This document shows positions 12,028 through 24,548 of a stretch of 64,000 nt of DNA, piece after piece. Each line of letters opens with the position of its first letter. Positions within the stretch are counted from its first letter, which is position 1. A program made the position numbers and the translations under genes. Source of the DNA: Chromera velia (Eukaryota > Sar > Chromeraceae); the NCBI GenBank assembly GCA_018398765.1, contig JAHBMJ010001483.1, positions 17,847-81,846 on the forward strand. The letters are read 5' to 3'. The notes beneath the pieces were generated by a model. It was not told where the DNA came from. It did not search any database and saw nothing but the letters and a program-made list of their open reading frames with translations.

Positions 12028-12240
12028 ACGAAAGAAAGAAAAAAAGAAAGAACGGAAAGAAGGATGGAAGGAAGGAAGGAAGGAAGGAAGGACGGAAGGA
12101 TGGATGGATGGAAGGAAGAAAATACGAAAGAAAGGAAGGAAGAAAGGAAGGCAGAAAGAAAGAAAGAAAGAATGAATGAAAGAAAAAAAAAATGAAAGAA
12201 AGAACGAGGGAAAAAAGACAGGAAGAATGAAAGAAAACAG
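11200..12240 (+). repeat. GAAA/GACA/GGAA satellite with higher-order structure
   Basis: About 1 kb of almost pure purine sequence on this strand is built from GAAA, GACA and GGAA units plus a GA block at 11954-11990. A distinctive non-periodic segment (AAAATAAAAAAAGAGGAAGG followed by AAAGAAAGCATCAGACAGAC) recurs at about 11405, 11621 and 11812, giving a higher-order unit near 200 bp. Open frames on both strands are artefacts of the tetranucleotide period. Confidence 0.95.
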
Positions 12241-12347
12241 AGGGCAGAAAGAAGAAAGGCCAAAAGTGTCGCGCAAAAGTCTGCATCGAGGTAGAAAAAA
12301 ACATGAAAAAGTCTGCTTGAGGACTCAAAAAATCATGAAAAAAAAAA

Positions 12348-13940
12348 TCAGACAGAGGCATCATTGGCTGTCTGGAATACATCTAAACTCGCAGAATCCT
12401 GCAATGCCATGTCATGCCATGGAGAGACCCCCCCCGACACCAACCAACCCAACAAACCCCCCTGCCGGACCGGACCTGAGGGTGCGACAAAGCCTGGAGC
12501 CCCAGTGACTTGAAAGATGCGGGCGCGTGTGGGCTCTGCTGAACTTCCCTTTGGAAGATTGTGTTCTTTTCTCCCGTCCACTTCTTCCGCCTCTTCTCCC
12601 TTTTCGCTGCCTCTTCCGTAGAGAGGCACGACTCCTCTTGCAGAAGAAGCACTCTCGACTGGACCCTCAATCGGCCGAGAGGCAAAGGACCGAGACAAAA
12701 TCTCCCCGTGTACATAGAGGGAGGAGGGTCTGCGGGAGGGTCTCTCGGATGGAGTTGAAGAAGAAAACAACGGAGGCCCGGCAAAAGATGGTTGTTTGGG
12801 ACGCTCATCCCCTCCTTTGCGTTTCCTTGGGGGGGTCTGATCCTTTCTACCTCCTGCAGGCTGAGTTACTGGAGACAAAAATCTCACGTCCCCCTTTCCC
12901 TTTTCTGTTTCAAGACTCCACACACCTTTGCTGTCTGTCTCCCCTTGTATGACGATTTCAATTTCCTCCACACCCTCGGGTACATCCTCCCCCTCTCCTA
13001 TCCCCGTGACTGCTTTCAAATCATCCTCAGATGGCAACTCGAGAGACGGCAGACTGAAGAACACGGTCGTGGGCCCAAAGAGGTTCTGAAGTTTATTCAA
13101 TTGAAGCTCGCCTCTCTCCTCAAACGCAAGTACCACCAGGCCCTTCATCAGTCTCTCTTCTCCACTGTCTGAATCAACAGCCGTCTCCTGAGCACAAGCA
13201 AACAGGTAACTCTTCAAAGCGAATTGCAACTCCTCATGCAACCCTACACAAACCCGGTCCGGGTCGACAACAACCAGGTCAGCCCCCATCAAAACATCCG
13301 GAGGGGATCCCCCAAACGTTCCACCTCTCCAAGCATCCACCGACGCTTCATGCCATGGGAGCTTCAGCACACTCACACGCTCTGCCACATCGGGATCATT
13401 CAACGCCACACTCTCCTCCATCAAAGCACACACTTCCTCCCGGTCACTCAGAGTCACCCTCTCTGCCCCCGCAGCTGAACACGCCAGCCCGACTGCCCCC
13501 GTCCCTGCACCCAAGTCGACCACTGTCCTGCCCTCAAAGAAAGAACGTGGTAGTGCGGAAAGAATCAAGGCAGACAGACAGAGACCTGAGTCCCAAACGA
13601 CAGCCCCCAGGCCCACCGAATAAGCATCCTGCAAGTACGAGAAAGAAGGAGGGAGATACCAACAAAGTGTGCACTTCTGACACAACTCCGCTCCAGATCA
13701 CTCTCCTTTTCCTGCACATCCGTTCCTTTGCAAATTTCTGCTGACCTCCAGGTTAATTATCTGTTTGATTGAGAACGCATCCCCTATCCTCAGGGTTTCG
13801 CATTCCCACAGAGGATTCCGAGCAACTGAAAAGCTCTGCTTAGTCCTTCGAAAGCACAGTGCAAATAAACGCGAGGAGCAAGACGAGCGCAGCGGGGAAG
13901 TCAACCTCGGGTACACTGATGCCAAATGTCGACAGAGCAT
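12348..13940 (-). CDS. Class I SAM-dependent methyltransferase, METTL21/FAM86-like, two exons
   Basis: Exon 1 is 13940-13746 and exon 2 13628-12348, joined in phase 0 (donor GTCAGC, acceptor TTGCAG), giving about 491 residues. Exon 2 opens with DAYSVGLGAVVWDSG, matching the conserved VWD entry of lysine methyltransferase family 16. Motif I VVDLGAGTGAVGL (about residues 101-113) binds SAM, an acidic post-I residue sits in VTLSDRE (about 126), and PPDVLMGADLVVVDPD fits the later family motif. The catalytic part takes about 290 residues; the last 200 are Ser/Pro/Arg-rich and unusual for the family. The start at 13940 gives an Arg/Ser/Leu-rich, acid-poor N-terminus of about 45 residues that could be a mitochondrial presequence (inference). 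The substrate is unknown. Confidence 0.8.
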
Positions 13941-14628
13941 TACAGAAAACCCAAAAACCCCGTCTACGGCTGGTTCTTGAAGCCGAGAGGCAAAATCATG
14001 GAACAACCGAAAGGAGACGGCAAGGAGGAGACGGGAAAAGATTTAGGAGGCGAACTAGACACGCACAACGCAACCCTGATCAAGGAGATTTGAGGCTCGT
14101 TCCATGTATACAGTTTGGATTGCATGTTCCCAACGTTTGCAAGCAGATGAAGTACAGATGAAGGTCTTTAAAAGCTCCTTGTACACGCACGCCAGCACTC
14201 TGACTTATACTCTGACAGTTTCTGACAGTCTCCGGTTGGGTTGCAAGCCCCGCGCGCGCGCACACAACGCGCGCATACAGCTCGTGCCAGCATGCATGCG
14301 ATACCGATACACGGCTTCGACGAAAGAGCCTCGAATAATTCGAACCTCTGATCGACAATCTCTGAGTCTCATGATTCTCTGTCACGTATGTGGATCCATT
14401 CCTGGTTCGACGACGAAGCAATCGCTTCCATGACCGAGTGGCAGCGCGTGCATACACAGCGAAGACAGACAGGAGAAAGAGCGGTGACATTTATCCACCT
14501 TCCGTCTGTCACAATCTTTCGGCATATGTAGGCACAAAGTTTGAAACCTGTGCATGTCGGATAAGGCAGACTGAGCGATTGCAAATCGACCCTGTTGTGC
14601 CCTGTACCGACTGCACGATCCGTTCATA
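13941..14628. promoter_or_regulatory. Divergent intergenic region with alternating CpG block
   Basis: 688 bp separate two start codons on opposite strands. It contains an alternating GCGCGC/CACA/GCGCGC stretch at 14249-14275 and a TGCATGC at 14293-14299. I infer a shared promoter region. No TATA element was assigned. Confidence 0.45.
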
Positions 14629-15663
14629 ATGCTGAGCACCGATGTATACGTTTCCCTGGACACTTTCTATCTGACACTCTTGATGACTTCTTTCTATGGA
14701 GTCATCAGAGATGCTGTGGGCACAGGCAATGTTTATGCTCTCTTGAGTGTGGCGGTTTTCTGCCTTTACGGCCTCCATGAGATCTGCCTCCTCCATTGGC
14801 ATTTCCATAACTCGAGTAAGCACAAAATCGCCCGCATTCATGACCAGAACATCAAGGCAATCTGTCGTGCTCTCTCAAAGTTTCTCTGGGAGGGCGGGAG
14901 TGCAGAGAGCGTTGACGCCACCGTAAAGCAGAGCGAAGGGATTGTAACTCGACTGTTGACCATTCAGACCGAATACGTTTCGGAGCTCTTGTGCCTTTTT
15001 TGGTTGGAGGTGGGCAAGCTCACTGTGGGTGTTGCGGCCGTGGGCATCATTTCGTTTTTTTTCTTCGAGAGTGAGACTGAAGACCATGGCTCCGGGAGAG
15101 CATCCATGTCTGTCATGTTGGCCTTTGTGGTTCTCTTCACACTCCTTGACGGCTTGCGTCTCCTGTTTCTTTTTCTAGACGTCCAGTCGGGCATAGCGCT
15201 TGATGTGGAGCGCGTAACTTCATCAGAAGATTTTCTCCGAATAGAAATGTACCTCCAGGAATCCAAAACCAAAATGCTCCCGGAGGGCAGCTGTGTAGAT
15301 GAGGTAGAAGAAACTGGGGATGACTGCGAAATGGCAACTGTCGGGGGGGGAACGGAAAAGAGTCGTGACACAATTGTCCAAGAGGCCCTTGAAACAATCA
15401 CAAAGCAGTACGACAGGCTCTGCCGAAGCACTCCAACTAGGAATTCCAATGCATTTGCGTCCCTCTGTTCGTCCTTCAAATTGAATTTGAAAGGCAGGAA
15501 TCAGGAAGAGTGGCCGCCTGGGGGAGGGCTGTCATCTTCTTCCGAAAAGTCTCTGAGTGACCGACAGCCTCCTTGCAGCTGTTGGGGAAGGAAAGCGGAG
15601 ACTCAGAGTCTTCACATTTCTTCAAATCTTTCTACTACGGGAACTTTCGGCCTTCCCCACTGA
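14629..15663 (+). CDS. Predicted multi-pass membrane protein, unknown family
   Basis: A single-exon frame of 344 codons. Hydrophobic segments lie at about residues 8-24, 34-55, 126-150 and 163-186, the third containing a run of Phe (SFFFFE). A cytosol-like loop between segments 2 and 3 includes a predicted helix (KIARIHDQNIKAICRALS). The C-terminal third, after the last segment, is acidic then Ser-rich and probably soluble. I recognise no conserved domain. The start at 14629 places the first hydrophobic segment near the N-terminus, and no better upstream ATG is in frame. Topology is inferred from composition only. Confidence 0.6.
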   Translation: MLSTDVYVSLDTFYLTLLMTSFYGVIRDAVGTGNVYALLSVAVFCLYGLHEICLLHWHFHNSSKHKIARIHDQNIKAICRALSKFLWEGGSAESVDATVKQSEGIVTRLLTIQTEYVSELLCLFWLEVGKLTVGVAAVGIISFFFFESETEDHGSGRASMSVMLAFVVLFTLLDGLRLLFLFLDVQSGIALDVERVTSSEDFLRIEMYLQESKTKMLPEGSCVDEVEETGDDCEMATVGGGTEKSRDTIVQEALETITKQYDRLCRSTPTRNSNAFASLCSSFKLNLKGRNQEEWPPGGGLSSSSEKSLSDRQPPCSCWGRKAETQSLHISSNLSTTGTFGLPH

Positions 15664-16260
15664 CAAGATCAATTCAAAGAAATCGGTTTGGAAGAGGTCC
15701 GCACCTAAAATCCGGACAAAATCTTGGTGACTTAGTGCGTAGAAAACCACCGAATCACTCGAATGCGATTGCACTGCACCAGTGGAGATTAAGATCTGCT
15801 GAATATCAACGTCCGGTCATAATAGCCCGGCGGTCACTGTTATCTGAGCACCCGGACGAAGCCCTCAAATGTCTTAATTCAAGTAAAATCTGATTATTTG
15901 ACCTTATGATCGATTACAAAGGCTAAAAACTATAGGCTCAAAGTCAATTACTACTACATGACAATTGGGTACATGAAATCTTTAAAAAAGTTTTAATGAT
16001 CATCTTCATTTCTAGCTTCATTTTTTTTATGTTTGAAAGAATATAAAGTCAGGTATGAAGTCTAATTAGATCAAGTAGTGTAAGCCGTTATCATGTATAT
16101 ATGCTTTATCCTTCACTTAAGTCTACTTAAGTCAAAATTGCTACCACATTTAACAGTTAAGTTTTATATAGGGCTAGATATAGGGTCTAGTACATGACTA
16201 TAGGTATGAATGAATGAATGAATGAATAACTAAGCCGGTGGAGCTGAGCTCCTGGCAGGC

Positions 16261-16585
16261 TAACTTTTCCCTGCCTAACATTAGAAGTATCTAGCTAGCT
16301 CTGGATATGGATAACGATGGCGCATCATAGTCATAGTCATACTGTCATACTATATGACTCTAGATTATTAATTTGTTAATTAATTTAATTATCAATTTTA
16401 TATATAGACAGTGTAGCGGGGCATCCTAGAAAATAACAACTTTTCCCTGCCTAACGTTAGAAGTATCCAGCTAGCTCAGAAGCTCTGGATATGGATAATG
16501 ATGGCACGTCATAGTCATAGTCATAGTATATGACTCTAGATTGTTAATTTGTTAATTAATTCAATTATTTAATTTATATATAGTG
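16261..16585 (+). repeat. Two tandem copies of a 176-bp dispersed intergenic repeat
   Basis: Unit 1 begins at 16261 (TAACTTTTCCCTGCCTAAC) and unit 2 at 16437. Both carry AGAAGTAT-CTAGCTAGCTC, GGATATGGATAA, repeated CATAGT and ATGACTCTAGATT-GTTAATTTGTTAATTAA blocks. A third diverged copy lies at 42714-42850. Confidence 0.85.
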
Positions 16586-17318
16586 TTGACTAGTCAAAAA
16601 TTCAACGTACTGAAATTTCTATCTTTTATTAGTATGATTAATCATTGATTGTGCTTGTTTATATTTTTATAATCTGATGAAAGGTATTAAGAAACCCGCT
16701 TTCAGAAAAATGAACAGACTGTTATTCTAGCTGTTATCAAAACAAATCAAATTTTAAAATTGGCTTGGAACAAGGCACACGACGAACTGAACAAGATGTT
16801 TCAATACCGTCATATTCTATATGCCAGTGTCACTGGCAGGAGAAGAGCAAGAAAAATGACCGCAGAAAAAAGTTGAAAGCAACAGCTGTGATGCTCCCAG
16901 GCCGAGCGCTTTGTCCCCGTTCCCCAACCACTTCTCTTCAACCTCACCAAGAGAAACTCTCAGCCGGACGCTTTACGAAAAAACAATTCCAGAAGCAATC
17001 CTGTCCTTGCATGTGCCCCCCTTCTCTGCTTGAAAATGTCGACCGACCATACTCAGTAGATCCACAGTAGTTCGATCAACTTGCTTCCGGGAACTTTGCA
17101 CATTGCATCATTGGTCTTTCTTCCTTTCTTTCTTAACTTTTGCCTTTTCGGTTTTCCGCTTCTTCATTCTTCCCTGTTGCATCACACCCTTCCTCTTTAC
17201 CCTCATTGTCTTCGGTGTGTCCACGTTCCGTCTTCCTTTTCTATTCCTCAATTCCTTCCTCCTTCCCTCCCTGCCTCCCTCCCCTTCCCACCTCTTCTTT
17301 TGACCTTTTTTTCTGTCT

Positions 17319-17364
17319 GCTTTCTCTCTCTCTCTCTCTCTTTCACACACACACACACACACAT

Positions 17365-17400
<36 letters not shown>

Positions 17401-17402
17401 GG
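17319..17402 (+). repeat. (CT)n-(CA)n-(GA)n compound microsatellite
   Basis: CT repeats to 17341, CA repeats to 17377, then GA repeats to 17402. Confidence 0.95.
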
Positions 17403-17639
17403 AGACTGAGTTCCTCTCTCCAACCTATATATGCTTGTGATGCCCGTTTCTTTTCATCCCTTTCTGCATCCCGTCGGTCGTCTCATCCGTCCTCTCTGCC
17501 TCCCTCTCTACCATTCTCCTGTTTTGAATCCTGCGCGCTTCTCTCACTACGACGGTATGCTGCTCTCTCTCATTCCTCCCAACCCCTAAAAACAAAAGGC
17601 ATCAATGTCAGACACATTCTTCAGGAAATACCTCCACTC

Positions 17640-20600
17640 TTAAAGACCCCCCTCTCTTTCCTCACCGCTGAGAAGGTCCACCTGTCCCGGTCCCAGAAGG
17701 CAGTTGTGCCCCCCCCTCCGGACCCATATCTTCACCGACTCGGATGAATATTCAACAGGAGCGTGTGTCCCTTTTGCTGAACTGCCATCAGAGACCTTGT
17801 CTGCAGATTTCTTCGTCTTCCCCACACGAGCCTGTCCATTCTTCTCGTGAGTGTCTGACAAGGCCGATTTCGTTTCTCCTTCGTCGTTGTGCTCTTCGTA
17901 TTTCTTCTTGCTCTTTTTCGATTTTTTCTTCTCGCCCATCACCGAGCCATTCGATGATAACAGAGAGACGGAAATTGAAGAGACGAGAGGCGAAGGGAGA
18001 GGACAGGCGGAGGGAGGGGGAGAGGGAAGGACAGAGGCGCCCGGAGAAGAAAGCAGAAGGCCTCTCGCAGGATCTCCTTCTTCCTTCCTCTGGCCACATT
18101 CCTCCATCCTCCCACTGGCACCTGTCGACTCCCCTTGCTCCTCCTCTCGGCCTTCTTTCTCGATCAGCATCCTCCCAGAAACTCCCACTGCCGTCTCTCC
18201 TCCCAGACAAGAACTCCGACCTCTCACCGACGCATTCGTCGATGTGATCTGAGGAAGAGGAGGAGGTACTCGAAGGAGGAGATGTGGAGTCGGACAGCGA
18301 GTTGAGTCTGTGGAGGTGGTCGTCATGGGGTCAGTTGGAAAGGGGGGGTCTGGGAGATTCGGCGTTCCTTCTGGGGGGGGGATCATGGGGGGCGGGGGCA
18401 GCTGGGTAGGAAGGTGGGGAGACGGTGGGGGAATCGGGGGGGGGGTTGAGGCTGGGGGGGTCTCTCTACTCGAGCCTGCGTTGTCTGTGCAGGAGATTGA
18501 GGTAGGGCTCCACACTGAGAGTGTGCAGGGGCGGCTGGAATCTGAGACACGCCTCGGGTCTGTAGCGTCGTAGGCCCAACGGGTTCTCCCCCTATCTGCA
18601 TGAGGTTTTGTGCGTGTCCTTCGAGATTGTGAGCGTACCTAATGGGCGGTGCAGAAGAACCTCCCCACCCAAAGCTCCCACTCGGAGCTCTTCGCGAGTG
18701 CCCCTGAAAGCCTTGAATGAAGTTTCTTGCGTGTCCCGTCTCCCCATTCCCACACGCTGCTCTCTTCTCATAATCAAAAAAAGAGCCTCTCTCTCTTCCC
18801 CCCCCGCAGAACGAAGCCTCGGGGGGGAAATGTCTGTGTACATCGAAGGGACGCACGACTGCAGGGGCCTTCTCAGGCAATCCCCCCAGCACACGCCCCC
18901 CCCACATCTCCTGGGCCTGCTGAGGCAGAGGAGGTGCTCTAGAAGGAAGCCCTGCGTCGTGAGGAAGTCTCCTTGGAGGTTCCTGAAACGGCAGTGCGAA
19001 GTTTTGTGCGTGTCCCGGGAACTTGTTTGTGATCTCTGATACCCGCCCCAACCTAGATGGACCGAACTGGTTTCCCCTTCCTGCAGTCTGACGCACGCCG
19101 TGACGGTCCCTTCTCTGGAAAAACCGAGCGCCTTGTGGGAGCGGGATCGGCTGCAAGGAGAGCGGGCAGGGCGAGATCATAAAAAAGAGAACTGAGACAA
19201 GAATGCGGACAGAAAGAAAGTAGAGGAAGCGAGAAAAAAAGCTGCATGGGGGGAAAAATTTCAAAGTCAGATCCATCTAGGGCAGGGGGACAGGCAAACA
19301 CAAAAAATATATTTTAGGTGGTGTTGTCTTTTCGGGAGATCGAATGGCCAGAAGTGTATTGTTTTTTGCCGTCTACTCTCTCTACTGATGAATAGCACAA
19401 CGGCCGGACAAGGAAAAAGGCAAGAGGCGAAAGAATTGGCCGTCTGCATGTGCACACGTCATCTCTCACTTCTCGTCAGTAAAAGTGAAAGCAAAGCAAT
19501 CACACTGCTGAAAACGTTAATTGGATCAGATTCATTGAAACAAATGGACTCCATGCTTTCGAGTGCCGAAAAGTGCTTTCCTCTTTCAAAACAATCTTCC
19601 ACTTGTATGTACATCAACAGAGACAGAAAAATTCCGTATGCAGTTTTTTGTTCTCAAGCTACTGGCCCTAACGAAGTTCTTCCCCTTCGGAAGTCCCGGG
19701 AGGTTCGGAGGGGGACGCGGAGGGAACCGATCAGGGGGTGGGGGGGGGATCCACTCGCGTCTCCTTGATTGACCTTGAGATCTTCGAAGGCTCTCAACCA
19801 ATTCTGCAACCGCACTCACGTCTCCAACTAAATTGAGCATAGACTGCAACGACTGTACGAACGGTCGAAGGTGTGCAGCCACAGAGGAAGAAGACGCAGG
19901 AATCGTCTCACCACCAGAAGGGGAGGGCCGCGCTCTTCTTTCAAATTGGAGGGACTCGAGGAACTCCTGACTGCAGAAGACGGTCAAAGGTTCGGATGGA
20001 AAAGGAACGGTCCCGCATGGCAGATTTCGCATCGCCCCCCTGACCGCCTGAGCTGCCCCGCCTCTGCCCCTCACAGGCTCTTCTCTCATCACCACGCCCC
20101 TCCTCCTCATTCGCCTCTCGTCCTCCAACTCCGCCTCCTTCAAATCCACCCCGACCTCCCAAAGAAGAGACGACAGGGAACCCCCCCCTCTGTCCCACGG
20201 AAGAGGGACCCCATCCAGTCGGCCTCCTCGATTGGCCCAGCACACAAAATGCATCGCCTGCATGCATGCGGGGAAGAAGAAAGCGGGAGAAGAAAGACGA
20301 AAGAAACAGCAGACACCGTCAGTCAACCTTTCTCGGAGGAATCGAGTGCCAGCAGAGGAAGAAGACAAAAGAACAGCAAAAAAGGCTGAAGGAGCGGAGG
20401 GCAGGCAAAAAAAAAGGGGGATTTCGATGTGTGGACATCCAACCATTTCCGCCCCCTGCAGGTAGTTGTCAAATCTGGTCTTCAACCCCTTCATTTCATT
20501 TCTCGATCGTTATTGCCTCCCCTCCCCATGCATCACTTACTTCTTCAACGGACTTCACCACCACTTTGCACCTCCGTCCTCCCCTGACGCTCTTCATCTT

Positions 20601-21192
20601 TTCTGTCACCCACTCGACAGGAAGGCAGGAGGAGGAGGACAGAGAGTGACAGACAAAACCCGCACACAGCGCTGCAGCCCCAGGGAGAGCCTCAGTCAAC
20701 TCCAGCAGTCTCTGCAGAAGAGGAGAAAATGTGGAGGTTCACTTCGGCATCCATCCGTGTTCGAATTAATGTTCTTCATATGGAACCTCGATCCATGCAT
20801 CGGGAAACCAACCTCCACGCAACGCAGAGAGAGAAAGATCTTCATTTGCGGACGGCACCACAAGAATTGCCGCTACCTTGAGTCGATTATCAGAGTGAGA
20901 AGAGACCATTAACATCAGACGCATGAGTGTCAAGAGTGGAGAAATAAACAACTCGACGGAGCTTGCAAGAGTAGGAAGGAACAAAGTCCGACGGTACCCC
21001 GAGGCACCAACCAACCAACGGGGATGAAGAGGCCCGCCGGCAGGCAAATTCTTTGACCGACCGACCGACTGACTCCGTTCAAGGCAGCATGGGCAGAGCA
21101 GACAACCAGGGCGCCTGTTTGCTCAACGAAGATGCACTCCGAGAGTTGGCAGAGAAGACTCATCGAGTCTGGGAACACCTGCACGTGCACAC

Positions 21193-21225
<33 letters not shown>

Positions 21226-22698
21226 CACATGTGGAAAGTCAAGCAGTTGCTGAGTGAGACAAGCAGAGAAGACAAGACAAGACACATAAAAAAGGCACAG
21301 GGTCAGTAGATGGGCAAGACCCACGTACAGGGCAGAATTGGATTGCTTTTTCAATGAAGGCATTCTTTCAGAAGTCCCAAAGGCAGAAAGAATTAGGAGA
21401 TGAAGAACGCTCATAGACCCATGAATGAATTTGGCATTTGTACAAAGTGATCCGATAGAACTGCTCTCTGTTTATTCAACCTCCCCATCGCTGGCTGTCT
21501 CGACTCGACTGACCGTCAGAGGGATTTGTGCTGCCCTCAAGCAGGCCTCCATCTGTCGGAGGTCTCCAACTCGAAGATCGGATGCGAGGATGAAGACAGC
21601 CAGACGACCGGGCGGAAGGCGGGGGAGAGGTGAAAGATCAGAAGCAGACGGAAGATCCTCAAGAGGAGAAAAGGGGGAGGAGGTGGGGATCCGACAGGTT
21701 TGCGAAGTTTCTCTCCGGATTGTCTGGGAGGTAGGGCTGTGGATGGGATTTGGGAAAGGGTGAACAGGAGGCGAAGGGTGGTGGTTGTCTCCGCGTCTCT
21801 CGGTTGTTTCTTCAACGAATGGGGTGAACTGAAATTCCTCGGCCTCGTTCATCAGACTGTCACACTTCTTCTCACCTCCCTCTGTGTGTTGCTTTGCTTG
21901 CACAGTCGTTGCTCCAGTCCTCTTTCCACATTCCCCTCTGGCCAACCCCAGAGGAGGCCAGGAAGAGGGGGACAGATCCAGAGGATAAAGGGGTGGAGGA
22001 AGGTCGGGGCCTGCATGCGCGTCCACTCTGGACTGCAGACTGTCGTGCTCCTGCGCATCAGAGGCCGCTGTCTTTTTTGGAGACGAGCAGAAATGGGGCG
22101 TTTCCTCAGTTGCCAAAGGGAACTCAGAGGAGACACCCGGAATGGGAAGTCTGAGAGAGGACGACGGGGGTGGGACTCTGCAGGGGAGCCGTCGAAAGGC
22201 GTCCACCGTGGAGAGGCGCTCTCTGGAGGGATGGGAAGTCTCGAAGAAACGACTAACTTCCGGTGTTGCATTGGGCACCGGTGGTGTTGGAGGGGATTGG
22301 ACTGTCGGGGGGAGATTCCTCTTTGGCGTCGAGCAACCTGAGGCCTGGAGGCGAGTCAGTGCCTCACTGCACGACGATGCATAATTAGGCAGAGTACAGG
22401 AATCACCATACGCGATGAAAGAAGGAAAGTAGACGGAGACTCACGCCAGCGCTGCACCCAGAGGAAGCACAAGTTGCGGTGGTCGTGTGAAGGACGGCAT
22501 GAATCTCGAGTTTGTTGAAAAGTTCTGAGAGAGATTGGTACATTGTGAGGCTGCAACCTGGGCAGAATCCGGTGTTTGCGTGTTTGCAGGAGGCTTGGTG
22601 AAAAAACTAGAGTGACCCTCTGATCCATTCCGCAGCTGGTCTCTTCCCCTGGAATCTGAGACAAGCACAGAACTCCGTCGAAATTGGGCGGGGCGCAT
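17640..22698 (-). CDS. Large multi-exon Ser/Pro-rich protein of unknown function
   Basis: Exons with compatible phases: 22698-22445, 22366-21514, 21178-21074, 20876-20787, 20711-20541, 20257-19673, then from 19021 downward. The start ATG at 22698 lies in frame with the first exon. The central small exons encode ordered-looking sequence (LLCQLSECIFVEQTGALVV; ILVVPSANEDLSLSALRGGW; VEWVTEKMKSVRGG), flanked by long Ser/Pro/Gly-rich regions. The region from 19021 contains three GHAxN(F/L) repeats. The tail has KKKSKKSKKK, a possible nuclear signal, and ends at 17640. Around 18,380-18,515 the open frame changes in G-runs, so a further intron or sequencing indel there is unresolved. I recognise no family. 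Confidence 0.6.
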
Positions 22699-23325
22699 TT
22701 TGCAAGAACCAAAACCAGAGGAAATTCTAAAAATCAGTGCCAAAGTCGAAATGACGAAGGGATTCCATACACGCCCTTTCGGTGTCACCAACTGAATGAA
22801 GATCCTGGAACCCTTTCACGAAGGAGTCACTTCAAGATCATGGAAGACATGCAGTTCATTGCAGTTCCGAAGACTGTTTGTTGTCAATCAATTCCGGGCC
22901 CGCGCGCCCGACCGCGGATGCAAATACGCGGGCCGCCGGCGCCGCGCGCGCGCGCGGGCAAGGGGGGGGCGCGCGCGGCAGTCTGACTCCATGCATTGAA
23001 TTTTGTTTGGATCGATTACTGCAAGATTCTGGATGATTCTGGCCTCCGCAGATTCGAACGCGATCGAGATGACTGCCGACTGGAGAATTCGACTGTCAAA
23101 TTGGACAAAATGGGTAGCTGGCAGCTCAGACTGCTCAGTCGCAGCTGCAAGCACAAGGCAGGAAGAGCAGCGCAGAGAGTGGTCATGGCAGTGATATCCA
23201 AGCAGGTGTGAGAAGCCTCTTGTCGGTCGCTTCAAGATCAATCAATTTATTGCACGTAGACGGGGGCTCGGTTCGCCCAGTGAACGCGACACAGAAGACG
23301 TGGGCCTGTTCCTTAGGTGCATCTG
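22699..23325. promoter_or_regulatory. Divergent intergenic region with very GC-rich CpG block
   Basis: 627 bp between the starts of the Ser/Pro-rich gene (minus) and PIG-P (plus). 22896-22980 is extremely GC-rich, with alternating CGCGCG runs and a G8 run. Probable shared promoter (inference). Confidence 0.5.
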
Positions 23326-24513
23326 ATGACTGACTCGACAGAGGTTTACGGCTTTGTCAGCTGGATCCTGTCCTTCGTTCTCTACGGTCAGCTGTCGGAC
23401 GCATTCAAGGCATCTTACATTTTTTTGTGGTTCCTACACCGCGCTGTGTATCCAGCTCAATTGAGTGAATCCTCTTTGCAGGAATGTACTTCATCTGGGC
23501 GTTTGTTCCCGAGGAGGTGCTGCAGGACATGGGGATCACTTATTACCCGAGCAAGTCAGCAAAGCAGCGTTATTCCTTGTAAGGAGACGGCGACTCTCGC
23601 TGAGAGACGGCAAAGTGCCATGCTGTCTTGTCTTTCCTGCACGGTGCCTCGGTTTCTTTATTTCTTCCTCTCGTCGTCTAATCTCTTTGGTGCCTGTGAC
23701 TTCCTGAAGTTGCGGGAGAAACTTTTTTCAAGAGCGCGTGCCTCTGCGAAGGTATATCATATCCCCATCCACGTAGGGCAATTTAATACGATTTGATTGT
23801 CTGGTGTTTTCCTATTACAATCTTCATCACAATTGCTCGTTTGACGAAGGTGTAGACCTGCTGCGTAGCGACACTATGTCTCCAGTAAGGCTGCCGGATT
23901 GCCTTGCCACCTGCCAGTGCTCTTCTGGATGCGTTAATGCGAATGCGAATGCGAATATAAGTAAATGCACATGCAGGTACTGGGCGCTTGCCATTCCTAC
24001 CTACGCATGTGTGACTCTCGTGACGGTCATCGTTGCATACAACGCACTAAATTTGATCGCAACACAACCACTGACCTCCCCCAACCTTCTCTTTGGTGAG
24101 TCCGTGAAGCGTTTTCTTTCGGCTTGTCTTGGGGTGAGACTGTATTCGTGAATTTCTGAAACAAGAAAACAACGAGGGCCACGCCTGTCTGGCCGCCCCC
24201 CTTTCTCTCTGTCCATCCGTTGCTCAGGTCTTCTATCTCGAAAAGGCAAAGAAAATGGACCGAAGATTCGTCTCAGCTCGCCACCTTTCTCCCCTTTTGC
24301 CCTTTTCACTTCTGCTCCCTTCGTCTGCTTTTGTTTCCTCTCACCCGTTCGTTCGGCCGTCCCTCTGTCTATCTCTGACCCCGACCGTCCCCAAATACGT
24401 AACTGTGCCATTTCTTTAACAGGCGTCCCCTTATCTTTCCCCCACTCTGTCCGTCCCCTCTTCATTAAGCAATAATGCGAGCCCGTGCTTGTACGGCTGT
24501 GTGTGTCTCTGTG

Positions 24514-24548
<35 letters not shown>

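Larger units (their letters stand above)
15664..17639. other. Intergenic: AT-rich island with dispersed repeats
   Basis: 15,890-16,740 is AT-rich and carries the 176-bp repeat annotated separately. 17,100-17,600 is pyrimidine-rich. No gene is supported. Confidence 0.5.

Noticed and set aside
11007-12382. Long Lys/Glu or Phe/Leu/Ser-rich open frames over the purine satellite
   Set aside because: Period-4 repeats rarely produce stops in any frame; the predicted peptides are simple repeats.
17639-17900. Separate gene starting at the ORF at 17640-18515
   Set aside because: No start context; it lies at the 3' end of the Ser/Pro-rich gene on the same strand and has matching composition, so it is probably its last exon.
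21190-21226. CRISPR-like array at the (GGCA)n run
   Set aside because: It is a plain microsatellite without spacers, in a eukaryotic intron.
23317-23325. GTG at 23317 as start of PIG-P
   Set aside because: The ATG at 23326 is in frame and gives a normal short N-terminus before VYGFV; the upstream bases look like 5' UTR.
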